Shown: positions 17,212 through 27,016 of the stretch, in pieces | How the letters are laid out: every line of letters starts with the position of its first letter | How positions within the stretch are numbered: the first letter of the stretch is position 1 | Assembly: GCA_003552985.1 (NCBI GenBank) | Contig: PUPD01000227.1 | Location: 1 to 60,098 of the forward strand | Origin: Spirochaetaceae bacterium | Lineage (GTDB): Bacteria; Spirochaetota; Spirochaetia; DSM-27196; SLAA01 | Direction: 5' to 3' | Length of the DNA: 60,098 nucleotides | Program-made: the position numbers and the translations under genes | Notes under the pieces: generated by a model | The model's database searches: none | Seen by the model: the letters and a program-made list of their open reading frames with translations, nothing else | What the model was told of the DNA's origin: nothing

Positions 17212-17607
17212 CTATTGAACCTCAATAGCAGCGCCCGCCGCTTCAAGCTTCTCTTTGATCTCGTTCGCCTCTTCCTTACTGACGCCTTCTTTGACCGGTC
17301 GACCGCCGGCCTCAACCATCTCTTTGGCCTCTTTGAGGCCCAGCCCGGTGATTGCACGGACTTCTTTGATGACCGGAATCTTCTTGCCGTCGTCAAAGCT
17401 CTTGAGGATGACGTTGAACTCGGTCTGCTCCTCAGCTGCCTCGGCAGCCTCACCACCGCCTGCAGCAGCGCCGGCGCCGGCCACAGCTACAGGGGCGGCA
17501 GCGCTAACGCCGAACTTCTCCTCCATAGCCGTCACCAGCTCGGAGACCTCGAGTACCGTCATGCTTGAGATGGCCTCGATGATGTCGTCTTTTGTGAGTG
17601 TCGCCAT
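17212..17607 (-). CDS. rplL: 50S ribosomal protein L7/L12
   Basis: [25 protein letters not shown]...[24 protein letters not shown]; start trimmed. Confidence 0.97.
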   Translation of the reverse strand: MATLTKDDIIEAISSMTVLEVSELVTAMEEKFGVSAAAPVAVAGAGAAAGGGEAAEAAEEQTEFNVILKSFDDGKKIPVIKEVRAITGLGLKEAKEMVEAGGRPVKEGVSKEEANEIKEKLEAAGAAIEVQ

Positions 17608-17700
17608 ATTACCTTCTCCTTTCTGTTTTGCTCCGAAGCGATAGCATGGCACACGGACGGAAGACTAACGCTTCGGTTATTGACATTGGTTTGCCTCGGG

Positions 17701-18240
17701 CTATTTGCCCGCTTTCTGATCGGCCACTGCCTGCAACGTGCGCACAAGCTTCTGCGGCACCGCGTTGAGCACGTAGACGAAGTTCTGCAGCGGCGCCTGC
17801 ATTGAGCCCATCAACTTTGCCAGCAGCTCATCGCGCGGCGGCAACTTCGAATAGGCCTCGGTCTGTTCTCGATCGAAGACGTTTCCTTCGATCAACGCCC
17901 CCTTGATCTCAAGCGGCGTGTCTCTACCGAAATCAAACAATGCCTTCACGAGCGCATTGGACTCTGCGCGCGCAATCGCGACCGCTGTGGGCCCTTCAAA
18001 GAACTGCCCCAACTTTTCCGGAGCGCCCAACTGAGAGAACGCGAGCTGTGCAAAGCTGTTCTTGATAACGCGGTACTCCGCCTGCTGCTCCGCGAGCTTT
18101 CCACGAAGCTCGGTTATCTGTTTCACGTTTAGACCGCGGAAGTTGGTAAACACAAAATCCTTTGCGTCTCCGAAACGCTCCTTATACCGGTCAACCGCGT
18201 CTACCTTGTGCTGCTGCACTTTGGTTTGGTACTCAGACAT
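17701..18240 (-). CDS. rplJ: 50S ribosomal protein L10
   Basis: FTNFRGLNVKQITELRGKLAEQQAEYRVIKNSFAQLA; position between rplA and rplL. Confidence 0.94.
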   Translation of the reverse strand: MSEYQTKVQQHKVDAVDRYKERFGDAKDFVFTNFRGLNVKQITELRGKLAEQQAEYRVIKNSFAQLAFSQLGAPEKLGQFFEGPTAVAIARAESNALVKALFDFGRDTPLEIKGALIEGNVFDREQTEAYSKLPPRDELLAKLMGSMQAPLQNFVYVLNAVPQKLVRTLQAVADQKAGK

Positions 18241-18267
18241 ATCGTTTCTCCTACTCGACGTCCCGCG

Positions 18268-18954
18268 CTACGGTGCGCCCACCGCACCGGCGGCGAACCA
18301 CACGCCCGGCCCCATGGTCGACGCTAGCGCCGACGACAACACGAACTCACCCTTGGTATCGGCCGGACGACGCTTGCGCACCTCAGAGACTACCTCGTGA
18401 ATGTTCTCCACAATCTTGGCTGCTTCCATCGAAACCTTCCCGACCGCGAGGTGGAGCACGCCGGTTTTGTCGGAACGAAACTCAACCCGCCCTTTCTTGA
18501 GCTCGGCGATCGCGGCCGTAAGATCAAAGGTCACCGTCTGCGTCTTCGGATTGGGCATCAGCCCGCGCCGTCCGAGCACCGGACCAAGCCGCCCGACGTC
18601 TTTCATCATGTCCGGCGTGGCAACCGCGACGTCGAACTCGAGCCAGCCGCCCTTGATCTTCTCGATCAGATCCTCGTCACCCACATAGGTGGCCCCGGCC
18701 TCCTCGGCCTCCTTGGCTTTCTCGCCCTTGGCGAACACCAGGATACGCTTGTCGGCCCGGAACTGATGCGGAAGCACCAGCGTGTCGCGAACGTTGACGC
18801 TCTTCTTGAGATTCAATTTAAGCGCGAGCTCAATTGTCTCGTCGAAACCGGCAAACGAGATCTGCTGCACAAGCTCGACCGCTTCTTGCGGGCCGTAGAG
18901 ATGCGTCCGATCTACCTTCTCGAGCGCTGTTCGATACTTCTTACCACGCTTCAT
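18268..18954 (-). CDS. rplA: 50S ribosomal protein L1
   Basis: [16 protein letters not shown]...[19 protein letters not shown] overlap with rplK stop. Confidence 0.97.
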   Translation of the reverse strand: MKRGKKYRTALEKVDRTHLYGPQEAVELVQQISFAGFDETIELALKLNLKKSVNVRDTLVLPHQFRADKRILVFAKGEKAKEAEEAGATYVGDEDLIEKIKGGWLEFDVAVATPDMMKDVGRLGPVLGRRGLMPNPKTQTVTFDLTAAIAELKKGRVEFRSDKTGVLHLAVGKVSMEAAKIVENIHEVVSEVRKRRPADTKGEFVLSSALASTMGPGVWFAAGAVGAP

Positions 18955-19388
18955 ACCGACGCCTCCGTTTCGACACCCATGCTCCGAGCCGTGCCGGCGA
19001 CAATCTTCATCGCCGCGTCGATGTCATTGGCGTTCAAATCAGGCATCTTCGTTTCGGCGATCTCTCTGAGCTGAGCGTTGGAGAGCTTACCGACTTTGAC
19101 GCGCCGCGGTTCAGCGGACGCGGTTTCAATACCGAGCGCCTTCTTGATCAACACCGCCGCCGGCGGCGTCTTGGTGATGAAGGTGAAACTCTTGTCCTGA
19201 TAGACCGTGATCACGACCGGAATCAGAAGCCCCGGCTCGATGTTCTTGGTCGCGTCATTGAACTGCTGAACAAACTGCGGCGCACTCACCCCGTGCGGCC
19301 CGAGCGCCGGACCTACCGGGGGCGCCGGCGTCGCTTTGCCGGCGGGCACTTGCAGCTTGATCTCCGCTGCAATCTTCTTCTTAGCCAT
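18951..19388 (-). CDS. rplK: 50S ribosomal protein L11
   Basis: [34 protein letters not shown]. Confidence 0.98.
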   Translation of the reverse strand: MAKKKIAAEIKLQVPAGKATPAPPVGPALGPHGVSAPQFVQQFNDATKNIEPGLLIPVVITVYQDKSFTFITKTPPAAVLIKKALGIETASAEPRRVKVGKLSNAQLREIAETKMPDLNANDIDAAMKIVAGTARSMGVETEASV

Positions 19389-19465
19389 ACTGTACTCCGT
19401 TGGTGGTACTAACGTTGCCGCCCGTCGCGGTCGGCAACTCCCAGCTTTGGCCAGCGCGAACCGCG

Positions 19466-20020
19466 CTAGATTTTTTCAACCTGGAGAAAGTCAATCTCCA
19501 CCGGCGTCGATCTTCCGAAGATACCGACCATGACGCGGAGCTTGCCTTTCTCGAGATTGACCTCCTCGACGGAACCGGTGAACGACTCAAAAGGTCCCTC
19601 GATAATGCGGACAGTCTCGCCCACAACGAACTTCTGCTTCGGCCGCAGACCCTGGTCTCCCTTGATCTCGCCCGACTTCTGCAGTATCTCCCGCGCCTCT
19701 TCGGAAGAGATCGGCTGCGGCTTCATCCCCGGACTGGCACCCACGAAGCCGGTTACGCCGTTGATTTTCTTTATCTTGGAACAGACCTGCTTCCAACCGA
19801 TATCAGGCAGATCCATCTCCAGCAGGATATACCCCGGCAGGAACTTCTTCGAGGACACCTTTTTCTTGCCTTCGCGAATCTCAACGACCTGCTCCGACGG
19901 CACCTTTACATCGGTCACCACATCGTCGAGCTGGCCCTCGTTCATCATCACGCGAATCGTCTTTTCGATCTTATTCTCATACCCTGAGTAGGTATGCAGA
20001 ACGTACCAGCCTTTTGCCAT
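19466..20020 (-). CDS. nusG: Transcription termination/antitermination protein NusG
   Basis: [18 protein letters not shown]...[43 protein letters not shown]. Confidence 0.97.
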   Translation of the reverse strand: MAKGWYVLHTYSGYENKIEKTIRVMMNEGQLDDVVTDVKVPSEQVVEIREGKKKVSSKKFLPGYILLEMDLPDIGWKQVCSKIKKINGVTGFVGASPGMKPQPISSEEAREILQKSGEIKGDQGLRPKQKFVVGETVRIIEGPFESFTGSVEEVNLEKGKLRVMVGIFGRSTPVEIDFLQVEKI

Positions 20021-20125
20021 ATTTGTCTCTTAACCCTCGCGATGATTACGAGCAAAACCCGGCGAGATCAGCAACCCGCCGACCAGAGCAGCTGTCACCC
20101 AACCCGGAACCCAAAGGAACTAAAA

Positions 20126-20305
20126 CTAGAAGATGAAGTCGACTGCAGAGAGAAGCAGGAAGTCAGCCAACCCGAGTATGGCAGCGAAGATTGCCACGGA
20201 CACGAGCACCACCTTGGTGTTCGACACAACCTCATCACGCCCGGGCCAGATCACTTTCTTCAACTCGGCATAGCTGTCCTTGAAAAAGGTTACGATTCGT
20301 TTCAT
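20126..20305 (-). CDS. secE: Preprotein translocase subunit SecE (59 aa; absent from ORF track)
   Basis: Hand translation MKRIVTFFKDSYAELKKVIWPGRDEVVSNTKVVLVSVAIFAAILGLADFLLLSAVDFIF*; between tRNA-Trp and nusG. Confidence 0.95.
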   Translation of the reverse strand: MKRIVTFFKDSYAELKKVIWPGRDEVVSNTKVVLVSVAIFAAILGLADFLLLSAVDFIF

Positions 20306-20345
20306 TCGATACTCCCGCAGGTCTACCCACAGACAAAAAAGGGAA

Positions 20346-20419
20346 CAGGCCAGGTAGGATTCGAACCTACAACATCCGGTTTTGGAGACCGGCGCTCTAG
20401 CCGTTGGAGCTACTGGCCT
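20346..20419 (-). tRNA. tRNA-Trp (CCA)
   Basis: Reverse complement AGGCCAGTAGCTC...CCGGTCTCCAAAACCGG...GGTTCGAATCC...CTGGCCT folds as cloverleaf; anticodon CCA. Confidence 0.95.
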
Positions 20420-20425
20420 ATGGTT

Positions 20426-20608
20426 TTACTTCACCTTCGTTTCTTTATGCAGCGTGTGCTTACGCTCGAAGCGACAATACTTCATCAGCTCAAGCTTGCC
20501 TTGAATATTGCGCTTATTCTTCTTGGTGGTGTAGTTGCGGCGCTTACAGCTCTCACATTGCAGCGCGATAAGCTCGACAACTTTTCCCTTCGCCTTGTTT
20601 CCTGCCAT
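20426..20608 (-). CDS. rpmG: 50S ribosomal protein L33
   Basis: [47 protein letters not shown]; between two tRNAs upstream of secE. Confidence 0.95.
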   Translation of the reverse strand: MAGNKAKGKVVELIALQCESCKRRNYTTKKNKRNIQGKLELMKYCRFERKHTLHKETKVK

Positions 20609-20699
20609 TGATTTCTCCCGAAAACGCCGCCGTTGGCTGGTAAGTATACAAAAACGCACAAAACAGTGTCAACAGATCAACCGCAGCACGGTTTAGGAC

Positions 20700-20772
20700 A
20701 GCCCCCGACCGGACTTGAACCGGTGACCCCATCCTTACCATGGATGTGCTCTACCGACTGAGCTACAGGGGC
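20700..20772 (-). tRNA. tRNA-Thr (GGT)
   Basis: Reverse complement GCCCCTGTAGCTCAGTCGGTAGAGC ACATCCATGGTAAGGATG...GGTTCAAGTCC...GGGGGCT; anticodon GGT. Confidence 0.95.
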
Positions 20773-20794
20773 ACGTTCGCGTGGCTGCACCATA

Positions 20795-22195
20795 TCAAAC
20801 CCGGATAGTTTGGTCAACACCACACCGCAGAGATTCGTTTACTGCGGCAGGTGGCAAGGCAATCTCATCGATAACGTGTCCCGCCGGCCCGCCTGAAAGC
20901 CTCACGCCGTTGATACGAGCCCACACCAACAGGGAAACGCCTTGAGTTCCCGCTGTCGTGGTGGCGGGATTGCCACGTGTCACGGTAAGAAATCGAACGT
21001 GGCGTGCACTCATGCGCTCGCATTGGGATAGTGGGGCTCGACACGCCGCTTCTTGGTCGGCAGTCTCCGCATCCTGCAACGGTGACGGCAGATCAGGACC
21101 TCGGAATCTCGGCTCCACAGCGTCAATGAAGCCGTCGCTTATGCCAAACTCGACCTCCCAGTCCTGCCGTTTACCGCGTGCGCCCCAGCCTACCTCGAGG
21201 TGAACAACGCTCTGCAGTTCCGACCCCAATGCATCGCTCCCCTGCAGTTCAGGAACCATATCCACCGGCGAAAACCGCCGTAACATGCGATCGCGCTGAA
21301 CGATATCCAGGTAATCAATCGCGGCTCCGCCCGTGACAACCGCCCGCAAACATTTAAACGGCCCGGGCGATCGAATACCCCCCATTGGGGTTCCGTCGAG
21401 CTCGAAGTCCACCTCCAACTTGTTACCGGTCAGGGCGAATGTGCGTCGGGCAGCGATCGCGTCCCACAGCGCGTCGCGTTTGCACGTCGTCGCCCACACT
21501 CCGGTCATACCTTGGCCGTAGCTTCCGGGATGAGCACTATGGTGGTCCGTATTGGCGCAAAACCCGAAGACATGCCCGCGCGCGAGGCCGTACTGTACGG
21601 TACTCATGCAGTCGGCCGGTCCCATAGAATGGAGGTACGGCACCGGACCCTCGCTGGTCTCGGATGCACCGTGCATTGAATATACCTCAACTACCGGCGA
21701 CACCTGTTCGTCGAAACTGTCCCAATTGATTCCGCGCAAGCCTTTTCGATACCCGATATGGTGTGGCAGCGCGGTTGCATTGTGCCCCGTCTGGTTCCAG
21801 CGTCTCAGCTGCGCATGCAGCTGTTCGACCGTTGCCGGGTAAATCAATTCGCCTTCAAGGTGTTTGTAGACAATCGCCCGATCACCGTCGGCCGAAGAGT
21901 GGATCTCAAAACTTGGGAACGCGACGAATTGCCCCGGCGAATCAACATCTCGCAAAGCCCGCAGGAGATCCTGCCATCTATGCCGTAGCCTCCGAAAACC
22001 TCGCCGGTGAAAATCGATAATGTGACCAATACGCTCGTTCGCCACGGGCATATCACACCAATCGGCGTGTCCGGTAACCGAGCAAAAATCTAGTCTTTGG
22101 CGGGCGTTATGAACTGCATCGGCAACGGTTCCCTGTCCGTACGAGACGCTACAGTGATTGTGGATATCACCGTAGTACGCGTTCTGATCAAGTAT
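20795..22195 (-). CDS. PHP-domain / DUF3604-like metal-dependent hydrolase; start codon uncertain (first in-frame ATG at 22051 is inside the domain)
   Basis: In-frame upstream extension reads IL-DQNAYYGDIHNHCSVSYGQGTVADAVHNARQRLDFCSVTGHADWCDMPVANER; HNH and GHADW metal motifs; in-frame stop at 22214-22216. Confidence 0.75.
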   Translation of the reverse strand: MLDQNAYYGDIHNHCSVSYGQGTVADAVHNARQRLDFCSVTGHADWCDMPVANERIGHIIDFHRRGFRRLRHRWQDLLRALRDVDSPGQFVAFPSFEIHSSADGDRAIVYKHLEGELIYPATVEQLHAQLRRWNQTGHNATALPHHIGYRKGLRGINWDSFDEQVSPVVEVYSMHGASETSEGPVPYLHSMGPADCMSTVQYGLARGHVFGFCANTDHHSAHPGSYGQGMTGVWATTCKRDALWDAIAARRTFALTGNKLEVDFELDGTPMGGIRSPGPFKCLRAVVTGGAAIDYLDIVQRDRMLRRFSPVDMVPELQGSDALGSELQSVVHLEVGWGARGKRQDWEVEFGISDGFIDAVEPRFRGPDLPSPLQDAETADQEAACRAPLSQCERMSARHVRFLTVTRGNPATTTAGTQGVSLLVWARINGVRLSGGPAGHVIDEIALPPAAVNESLRCGVDQTIRV

Positions 22196-22285
22196 TACGT
22201 CCCTGCCCCCTTTTCATCGGGCCGCAACCCAACAGCCACGGACCTAATACCGGCCAACCGGTACAAGGCGTTGCCCTTTGACTGT

Positions 22286-23569
22286 TCAGGCCGAAGAGCC
22301 GCGTTCAGACGCGCCGAGGATGCGCTCGAGCCCTTCCGAACTGCGAATAAGCGCCCGTGCGACATGGAACGCTGTCTTCCACTCACCACCCTTGTCGGTG
22401 GTTACAGGCCGGAAAGAGGCAGGGTCAACCTCCGAATACCAGTCACCGTGATCGTGATCGATTTGAAAAGCCCGGATCCAGTTCCACTCCGTCAGGACAG
22501 CTTCGACATACCTGTCTTCGGAAGTCAGCTCAATCATATCTACCAGAGCGTTCAACAGCTCGGCCTGCGTCCACCAGCTGCGGACCATCCGGTCGTCTGC
22601 AAGGTTTGACGCATGCTCTACTCGGCCGGCCATGGGACCATAACTCGCCAAGCCCCCGTTGTTGGGGTCGAAACCGTACTCCAAGGCGTGGTCAACCAGT
22701 CTTTGAACCGGGCCGCCGTAATGGTTCCACGATACGTGCAGCAATTGTCCAGCTTTAATCAGCAACCATGCTAACTCGACGTTCAGCCCATACGATGTTG
22801 TAAACCTACCCTGCGAATCGGGGACTGCATTCCACTGCGAATCGAACGCGGTCACGGTGCCTCCGTGGTTGGGATCAAGACCTTTTGACAAGATCAGGTT
22901 GAAGACCTTGCGCAACGCAGCGAGGTGCCGGTCATCCCCGGAGACCTCCGACAGATACGCGATTCCTTCGAGGACGTTCGTATGCATGTCAATGGTTTTG
23001 ATCGCTCCGTTCTCACTCAAATGCATTTGCTCGGCGTTTAGGACCGGCCAATCTTGTCCGTCAAAATCCTCCCTGTAGCCCATCTCGCCGTCGGCCGCTT
23101 CGATCTGAAGCAATTCAAAAAGCCCTCCGGCCGTCTCCAATACATCCGGCCGTCCCGAGCTGTCAGCGTACGCCGACAATCCAGTGAGGGCATACGCATG
23201 CACGTCGGTGTTCTTCCGTCGCGACAGCGGTTTGCCGTCGCGCGTCACTGTGAAGTAGTACCCGCCGTTTTCCTGATCACGGAAACACGTCTCAATGAAC
23301 TCGAAGGTTGCAGCTGCGAGATCGAGATAGCCTCTATCGTTCAGTCCAAAGTCGTGTGCCCAGGACAGCGCCGCAAGCATGCGAACCTGCATCATAAGAT
23401 ACTTCGGAGCAGTCTCCAATCGGCGTCCGAGTCGATCCACACGTGTCAAGAACCCGCCGTGATCGGCATCCCAGGCGTGCTCCGCCCAAAAAGGCATCAC
23501 ACTGTCCGCCAGGTTCGCCCTTGCCTCCCTGCGACACTGCTCCAACGCTGCGCTTCTGCTGTGATCCAT
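22286..23569 (-). CDS. AGE (N-acylglucosamine 2-epimerase) family protein
   Basis: FWAEHAWDADHGGFLTRVDRLGR, QVRMLAALSWAHDFG, FFxVTRDGKPLSRRK; (alpha/alpha)6 barrel motifs. Confidence 0.85.
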   Translation of the reverse strand: MDHSRSAALEQCRREARANLADSVMPFWAEHAWDADHGGFLTRVDRLGRRLETAPKYLMMQVRMLAALSWAHDFGLNDRGYLDLAAATFEFIETCFRDQENGGYYFTVTRDGKPLSRRKNTDVHAYALTGLSAYADSSGRPDVLETAGGLFELLQIEAADGEMGYREDFDGQDWPVLNAEQMHLSENGAIKTIDMHTNVLEGIAYLSEVSGDDRHLAALRKVFNLILSKGLDPNHGGTVTAFDSQWNAVPDSQGRFTTSYGLNVELAWLLIKAGQLLHVSWNHYGGPVQRLVDHALEYGFDPNNGGLASYGPMAGRVEHASNLADDRMVRSWWTQAELLNALVDMIELTSEDRYVEAVLTEWNWIRAFQIDHDHGDWYSEVDPASFRPVTTDKGGEWKTAFHVARALIRSSEGLERILGASERGSSA

Positions 23570-23604
23570 AGCTCTACCTCACAACTCTCTTTGAAGTTTG
23601 CCGC

Positions 23605-24849
23605 TCAATGCCGACCATCTGCAGGGGGAACGCCATTGTCACGGTGGCGTCGCATCTCTTCCAGCAGTTGGTAGCAATACAACTGCATGCGGGGCAGATG
23701 GAAAGGCCCCTTCCAGAGATTGCCTTTCAGTGGTGTCGAGAGGCGCCCGTCGCGGTGAAAATACCCGAACCATTCGCCGTACTCATCGTCCGGGAACAGT
23801 GAGTACGTCCAATCGTGAATCTGCTCGTGCATTCGTTGATACTTGGGGTCATCGGTCAGGAAATAAGCCAGTAGCGTCGCGATAATCGTCTCGTTCTGCG
23901 GCCACCAAAACTTCATATCGTGATGGTACTCGGTACACGGCCGATTCGTGACGTCCCGGAAATAGATTATCCCTCCATATTCCTGATCCCATCCCAAGTC
24001 CCAGGCCCAATCGAGCATTTTGCAGCCAAGCGCGATCAGCCGCGCGTCACCGCCTCGCAGCCGTGCTTCGTGGAGAATGAACCATGCAACTTCGATTACG
24101 TGCCCGGGGGTTACAAGCCTGCCGTCGAAGTGGTCCAGGTACTCTCCGTTGCTGCCCACATGCTCAAGTACGATACCCTCATCTTCACGCACGAACTCGG
24201 TGGCAACTTCGGCTATTGCGTCGTCTATCCAGGCATCGCAGGATGAATCGGGCCGCGCCAGACGGAGCACCTGTGCGATATTGATCCTCAGCATGCACGA
24301 CCCGAGCGACTTCATCGGCCGCGTCGAGGCGTCGACCTTTGGCGACAGCCGCGTTGGGTTATTGGAATAATCCAGAATGAACCGCATCAGATCAAAGGCT
24401 CGGTCTATTTTCGCCTCATCACCGGCGGCCCTCCCGTAGGCAGCAAACGCCGACACCGCAAATCCTTCGGTCGCCAGATACCGTCGCTTGCGCAGCGGTT
24501 TTCCCTCTCGCGTAACCTGAAAGAACATTTTGCCGTCGTCGTCGAACCCAAAGCGTTCGATGAACTCCAACCCATGTTTCGCGGCGTCAAGCCATTCACG
24601 GCGGGGCTCGACCTCCGCATAGAGAGTTGACAACAGCCAAACGAAGCGCGATTGGATCCACATGCCTTTGTCGGTGTCAAGAACAGACCCATCACGATCA
24701 AGGCAGAACAAGAATCCCCCGGCTTCCCTATCCACGCTATGACGCAGCCAGAACGGAACGGTATCCTCCAAGAGACCGCTTCGGTATACCCGGAGAAGCT
24801 CTTCCATGCGGGCCGTTGTCAAGGCCTGGTAGCGTGCGTCGTTTCTCAT
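23605..24849 (-). CDS. AGE (N-acylglucosamine 2-epimerase) family protein, second copy
   Basis: WLRHSVDREAGGFLFCLDRDGSVLDTDKGMWIQSRFVWLLSTLY; FFQVTREGKPLRKRRYLATEGFAVSAFAAYGRA. Confidence 0.9.
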   Translation of the reverse strand: MRNDARYQALTTARMEELLRVYRSGLLEDTVPFWLRHSVDREAGGFLFCLDRDGSVLDTDKGMWIQSRFVWLLSTLYAEVEPRREWLDAAKHGLEFIERFGFDDDGKMFFQVTREGKPLRKRRYLATEGFAVSAFAAYGRAAGDEAKIDRAFDLMRFILDYSNNPTRLSPKVDASTRPMKSLGSCMLRINIAQVLRLARPDSSCDAWIDDAIAEVATEFVREDEGIVLEHVGSNGEYLDHFDGRLVTPGHVIEVAWFILHEARLRGGDARLIALGCKMLDWAWDLGWDQEYGGIIYFRDVTNRPCTEYHHDMKFWWPQNETIIATLLAYFLTDDPKYQRMHEQIHDWTYSLFPDDEYGEWFGYFHRDGRLSTPLKGNLWKGPFHLPRMQLYCYQLLEEMRRHRDNGVPPADGRH

Positions 24850-24940
24850 CTCTTGTCTCCTGTTTACCGCTGCTGTGAGTCTGTAGGTGCCGTGCGCATA
24901 TTCTTGCCGCAGAACAAGGCGACGTTCAGAGCACGGCCGC

Positions 24941-25786
24941 TTATCCCTTTACGGCCCCCGCGGTCATTCCCTGGATGATCGTTCGCTGCGCAACGAAAAT
25001 GAAGATCATCGTCGGTATACTCGCCATCGTAATCGCAGCCGCCATAGGTCCCCAGGCGACAGCGTAGGATGTAATAAAGAACGAGGTCCCTACGGGAGCA
25101 GTGATCACCCGGCGGAAGCTAAGCACTACCGCAAATATGAACTCGTTCCAACTCAGGATAAAGCCCAGAATCGCAACCGCCGCGATTCCCGGTTTGATCG
25201 TCGGTATAAGAATGCGAAACAGCAACTGCGGAGTGGTAGCGCCATCGACGATTGCCGCTTCCTCGAGCTCTTTCGGCAACTCCTGAACGAACCCTACCAG
25301 CAACAGCAAAGCCGTCGGCGAAATGAAAAGCGTATGCATCAGTATTATCGCGAGGTGCGTGTCGATAAGGTTGAAGCGGCTGAAAACCACGTACACTGGA
25401 ATGGCAAAGCTTAACGCCGGCATCAAGCGCACAAGCAAGGTAGTACCAAGGACGAAATCACCGAGCCCCCGGTATCGAACAATGCTGTACGCAGCCGGTA
25501 CGGTAATAAACAATGCTGCAGCCACTGAGCCCAACGCAATCACCAGACTGTTATACAGATAGACGCCGAAATTATACCCCCCGGTTGCTATCGCTACGAG
25601 ATAGTTGACCATTGTGGGCTCGAATATCCATTTCGGCGGCGAGACCGAGATATCGGCCGGCGTCATAAACGAGGTTCGTATGTTGGTTATGATCCCGATC
25701 AGGAAGACCAGAATGACGATGAGAACCGTTAGTGCGGTCAATCCGGCCCCGATTCGCCGGCGTGTAGACTTGGTCATGTTGATCAT
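24941..25786 (-). CDS. Carbohydrate ABC transporter permease (MalG-like)
   Basis: EAAIVDGATTPQLLFRILIPTIKPGIAAVAILGFILSWNEF (EAA loop); multiple TM segments; ATGA overlap with next permease. Confidence 0.92.
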   Translation of the reverse strand: MINMTKSTRRRIGAGLTALTVLIVILVFLIGIITNIRTSFMTPADISVSPPKWIFEPTMVNYLVAIATGGYNFGVYLYNSLVIALGSVAAALFITVPAAYSIVRYRGLGDFVLGTTLLVRLMPALSFAIPVYVVFSRFNLIDTHLAIILMHTLFISPTALLLLVGFVQELPKELEEAAIVDGATTPQLLFRILIPTIKPGIAAVAILGFILSWNEFIFAVVLSFRRVITAPVGTSFFITSYAVAWGPMAAAITMASIPTMIFIFVAQRTIIQGMTAGAVKG

Positions 25787-26655
25787 CGCACCCCCCTGAT
25801 CATCCGTCTCACGAGCAGGAGCGCCGGTATCAGCAGCATCAAGGCGATAAGGAATGAAGCAGCATTCGCCACACCGAAATCACTGCGCTCGAACGCCCGG
25901 CGATACACAAAAATACTGACGCTCTGCGTAAACGTGCCGGGCCCACCTCCTGTGAGGGCGAAAACCATCTCAAAGATCACGAAGTTCTGCAGCAGACGCT
26001 CAGCAAAGGTTATACCGAGAATCGGAAAAATCGACGGCAAGGTGACGTTACGCCACCGCTGCCAGACACTGCAGCCGTCCACCGTAGCGGCTTCCAGCGT
26101 GTCTCGATTCACTCCCTGCATTGCCGAGTATGCATTCAGGAACACCATCGGGGTTCTGTTCACGACGTTCGCCCAGACCAAGGTATAGAAGACAAACCGC
26201 ATTCCGAGCAGTGCCGTCGTTCCCGTTATGCCACTCAGCAGATACGACACCGGCCCGACAGCCTCGTGAAACAACAAACGGAACATCGTTCCCATCAGCA
26301 CCGGCGAAATCATCAAAGGCAACATGTAGAGCGTTATGGCAAGCCCTTTCGCCGGAAACCGGCGGTTGTAAAGAGTTGCAACGCTGACGCCGATTAGCAT
26401 TTCCACAGCCACTGAGCTCAGCGCAAAACCCAGACTCCATCTGAGCGCGTACCGAAACCCGCTCGACTCGAGTATCAATAGGTAATTGTCAAACCCTACC
26501 CAACTCGGCCGATGCAAGGTAGCCAGCCTGGCATGATGCAGGCTCAGCCAAGCACCGTAGAGCATCGGAACGAGTGAAAACGCCAATAACCATAGAATCA
26601 GGGGCATAAGCAGGAGTATTGAAACCCGCCGACGATGCCTGCTTAAGTCCTGCAT
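25783..26655 (-). CDS. Carbohydrate ABC transporter permease (MalF-like)
   Basis: LEAATVDGCSVWQRWRNVTLPSIFPILGITFAERLL; start trimmed to MQDLSRHRRRV preceded by a GAGGTG Shine-Dalgarno. Confidence 0.9.
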   Translation of the reverse strand: MQDLSRHRRRVSILLLMPLILWLLAFSLVPMLYGAWLSLHHARLATLHRPSWVGFDNYLLILESSGFRYALRWSLGFALSSVAVEMLIGVSVATLYNRRFPAKGLAITLYMLPLMISPVLMGTMFRLLFHEAVGPVSYLLSGITGTTALLGMRFVFYTLVWANVVNRTPMVFLNAYSAMQGVNRDTLEAATVDGCSVWQRWRNVTLPSIFPILGITFAERLLQNFVIFEMVFALTGGGPGTFTQSVSIFVYRRAFERSDFGVANAASFLIALMLLIPALLLVRRMIRGVR

Positions 26656-27016
26656 TTCAAATAACACCTCGCTGTTCTTGGGGGATTCTGGAGTTCCCGT
26701 GGGATCAAAGGCCTGCAATGCGCACCACCGCGCATGCTGCATGCAAGGCCACCGCACCGCCTAGGGAACACGTTAAGTATACCACAATTTCTGATGCTGC
26801 GACTCAGCTACTTACGGCGGATCACCGTTCAATCCGCAATCCGGTCCGGGGCCGAGCTGAGGTCTCAGCGGTAAGCCCGTTTGCGCAATGATCTGAGCCT
26901 GCCTTCACTGGCGAGGATCACCCCCGTGCGAGGCAGGCCCAGACGATCTTGAACGTCAGCACGCCTTCACGCCGGCTCCGGGCAGCACGGCGTTCAAGCG
27001 GGATGCGGCATCGTGC

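Noticed and set aside
22195-22389. 64-aa minus-strand ORF (…LYRLAGIRSVAVGLRPDEKGAGT) as a possible frameshifted N-terminus of the PHP-domain protein
   Set aside because: It overlaps the AGE gene end in another frame, and the PHP domain reads complete from YYGDIHNH onward, so an extra N-terminus is not needed. A frameshift is kept only as an alternative in the start-codon finding.
26897-26938. Intrinsic terminator after the first SBP gene
   Set aside because: 8-bp stem but a long loop and no T-tract on the minus strand; reported only as an inverted repeat.
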